Assembly: GCA_936943315.1 (NCBI GenBank)
Contig: CAKZJM010000310.1
Span: forward strand, 1 to 7,283
DNA from: an uncultured Methylophilus sp.
Lineage (GTDB): Bacteria > Pseudomonadota > Gammaproteobacteria > Burkholderiales > Methylophilaceae
DNA length: 7,283 nucleotides
Direction: 5' to 3'
The position numbers and the translations under genes are program-made. The notes under the pieces were generated by a model, which ran no database searches, was not told where the DNA came from, and saw only the letters and a list, made by a program, of their open reading frames with translations. Below are positions 5,766-7,283 of this stretch, piece after piece. How positions within the stretch are numbered: the stretch's first letter is position 1; each line of letters begins with the position of its first letter.

Positions 5766-7283
5766 ATGAACACAGCCCCTATGAATCGTATTCTGAGTTA
5801 CACCACAGCCGGCGTTTGCTGTCTGCTATTCGCTTGCACGCATGCGGCCAAGCCAATTGACAACAGCAGCAATCGCGATTGGCCTAGTTACGGCTTGAAT
5901 ATGGAGTCACAAAGATTTTCGAGTCTGACTCAAATAAACCGTCAAACGGTGAATCAGTTGCAGCCCGCCTGGACCTTAGAAACCGGCATCAAGGCGACTT
6001 TTCAGGCTACCCCCATCGTGGTGAATGGCATCATGTATGTGAGTCTGCCTTACAACCATGTCATCGCACTGGATGCCGCCACCGGTAAGCAACTCTGGAA
6101 ATACACGCATACGCGCAAACCTGACTGGGCGATGTGCTGTGGCCCGGCTAATCGCGGTGTTGCCGTGGCTGAGGGCAAGGTGCTGATGGGGACCGTAGAT
6201 GCACGATTAATTGCCCTTGACGCCAAAAGCGGTGAAAAGTTATGGGACATTGATGTGGCCGGTAGCCAGGTTAATACCGAACACCAGGACGCACTCAGTG
6301 GTAACGATCCTAACAAAACACGCAAAGTCACTGGTGGCACCGGCGTAGGGATCGCCATGGCGCCGGTGATTTACCAACATAAAGTCATTATCGGCATCAC
6401 CGGCGTAGGCTATGGCTTGCACATAGACAACCCACGCAGCGATGCGCCGCTTGGTGCCGTGATTGGTGTTACCGGCCGCTATGGCCGCCCGGGCTTTCTG
6501 GCCGCGTTTGACTTGAACGATGGTCACCAGGTGTGGCAGTTTGACACCATTCCTAAACAGGGCTGGGAAGGGCAGTTTACAACCCGGACAGCAGATGGCA
6601 ATCAGTTTGAAAGAGATATTGCATCTGAAAAAGAGGCTTTAAAAGCGTATCCAGACTCAGCCCGTTTTGGCGGAGGCTCGGCCTGGAGCACCCCGGCGAT
6701 CGATACAGCCACTCATACCCTTTATTTCGGTACGGGCAATCCTTCACCACAAATGAATGATGTATCCAGGCCAGGGGATAACCTCTATACCGTTTCATTA
6801 GTTGCGCTGGACGCTGAGACAGGCCAATACAAATGGCATTATCAACAAGTGCCCCATGACTTATGGGGTTACGACTTGGCTAGCCCACCGGTACTGTTTA
6901 ATTATCGCTCTCAAGGCAAAACGGTGGCTGCGGTAGGGCAGGCCAGTAAAACCGGCTGGTTCTATATTCATGACCGCAGTACAGGCCAGTTCCTGGCTAA
7001 ATCAGCGCCGTTCGTGCCTCAACATAATTTATTCAAAAAACCCAGCGCTGAAGGCACCGTTGTTTATCCAGGCATCCTCGGCGGAGCCAACTGGTCGCCG
7101 GTGAGTGTGAATGAACAGCAGCAAACCGTTTATGTCGCGGCCATGCATAGCCCAATCAAATATACCTTGCATGACACTGAGGTCAAAGCGGACGAAAAAC
7201 CACTGCGTTATGCGGCTAGCGAACCAACCAACGATGAACGCTGGGGCGTGTTAAGTGCAATTGACTTAAAGACCGGGCAGATT
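5766..7283 (+). CDS. PQQ-dependent alcohol-dehydrogenase-like quinoprotein, atypical active site (3' end cut by window edge)
   Basis: The frame is open for 506 codons to the right edge. The N-terminus has a hydrophobic export signal ending LLFACTHA, which could be a lipobox (Cys24) or an ordinary Sec site, so the protein is periplasmic or membrane-anchored. Beta-propeller repeats follow, with motifs such as VIALDAATGKQLWKY (99-113), LIALDAKSGEKLW (148-160) and LVALDAETGQYKW (345-357). Family landmarks present are WPSYG (39-43), vicinal Cys124-Cys125, GGGSAWSTPAI (302-311), GTGNPSP with Asn325, SRPGDN (334-339), Lys395 and GGANWSP (439-445). The usual metal-binding Glu (GAE motif) is not evident, and the usual catalytic Asp after Trp367 is Gly (WGYD, 367-370). 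A residual Asp370 sits where lanthanide-type enzymes have their extra Asp. Relatives are about 550-650 residues. The start could also be the ATG at 5781. Substrate is unassigned. Confidence 0.88.
   Translation, partial: MNTAPMNRILSYTTAGVCCLLFACTHAAKPIDNSSNRDWPSYGLNMESQRFSSLTQINRQTVNQLQPAWTLETGIKATFQATPIVVNGIMYVSLPYNHVIALDAATGKQLWKYTHTRKPDWAMCCGPANRGVAVAEGKVLMGTVDARLIALDAKSGEKLWDIDVAGSQVNTEHQDALSGNDPNKTRKVTGGTGVGIAMAPVIYQHKVIIGITGVGYGLHIDNPRSDAPLGAVIGVTGRYGRPGFLAAFDLNDGHQVWQFDTIPKQGWEGQFTTRTADGNQFERDIASEKEALKAYPDSARFGGGSAWSTPAIDTATHTLYFGTGNPSPQMNDVSRPGDNLYTVSLVALDAETGQYKWHYQQVPHDLWGYDLASPPVLFNYRSQGKTVAAVGQASKTGWFYIHDRSTGQFLAKSAPFVPQHNLFKKPSAEGTVVYPGILGGANWSPVSVNEQQQTVYVAAMHSPIKYTLHDTEVKADEKPLRYAASEPTNDERWGVLSAIDLKTGQI

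Noticed and set aside
5480..5860. Open frame of 126 codons on the plus strand crossing the control region
   Set aside because: It lies antisense to the methyltransferase N-terminus and overlaps the quinoprotein start in another frame. Its product resembles no known family and it has no ribosome site.
6240..6527. Minus-strand open frame opposite the quinoprotein
   Set aside because: It is a shadow of the coding frame for propeller repeats, with no recognisable motif of its own.

Overview
The window looks like part of a Gram-negative proteobacterial chromosome with roughly balanced base composition (about half G+C by eye). A PQQ-type dehydrogenase, an outer-membrane lipocalin and the lipid genes would suit a betaproteobacterial methylotroph such as a Methylophilaceae member. 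That placement is inferred from gene content and style, not from a marker gene. Both ends cut through genes.

Positions 5607 down to 1 (minus strand) hold seven tightly packed genes that read as one operon. In transcription order they are: a cyclopropane-synthase-like SAM methyltransferase of the UfaM type (5607-4555); a DUF2878 membrane protein (4539-4003); a DUF1295 membrane protein related to steroid 5-alpha-reductases (4006-3251); a secreted DUF6134-type protein (3233-2610); a Blc-type lipocalin lipoprotein (2604-2065); a membrane fatty-acid desaturase with all three histidine boxes (2015-1074); and an FAD-dependent amine-oxidase-like protein (1071 to beyond the left edge). Gaps are 15, -4, 17, 5, 49 and 2 bases. 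Together they suggest modification of unsaturated acyl chains in membrane phospholipids. The desaturase would make a double bond, the methyltransferase would add a carbon to it, and the flavoprotein and perhaps the DUF1295 protein would oxidise or reduce the product. The lipocalin and DUF6134 protein would act in the envelope. The methyltransferase plus flavoprotein pair is the core known for methylated/furan fatty acid synthesis in Rhodobacter (Ufa proteins) and resembles the 10-methyl fatty acid pathway of actinobacteria.

Positions 5608-5765 form a divergent control region, AT-rich and about 160 bases long. It contains a 9-bp inverted repeat, a possible promoter toward the plus strand, and a 24-bp element on the minus strand close to the site I recall for light-sensing class II LitR/CarH regulators (MerR family). 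That regulator class controls a ufaM-type gene in Pseudomonas.

Positions 5766-7283 (plus strand) hold the first 506 codons of an exported quinoprotein dehydrogenase of the methanol/ethanol dehydrogenase fold. It keeps the vicinal cysteine pair and the metal-binding Asn, but appears to lack the usual Glu metal ligand and the usual catalytic Asp, and it carries an insertion at the Glu site. It may be an unusual or non-classical member.
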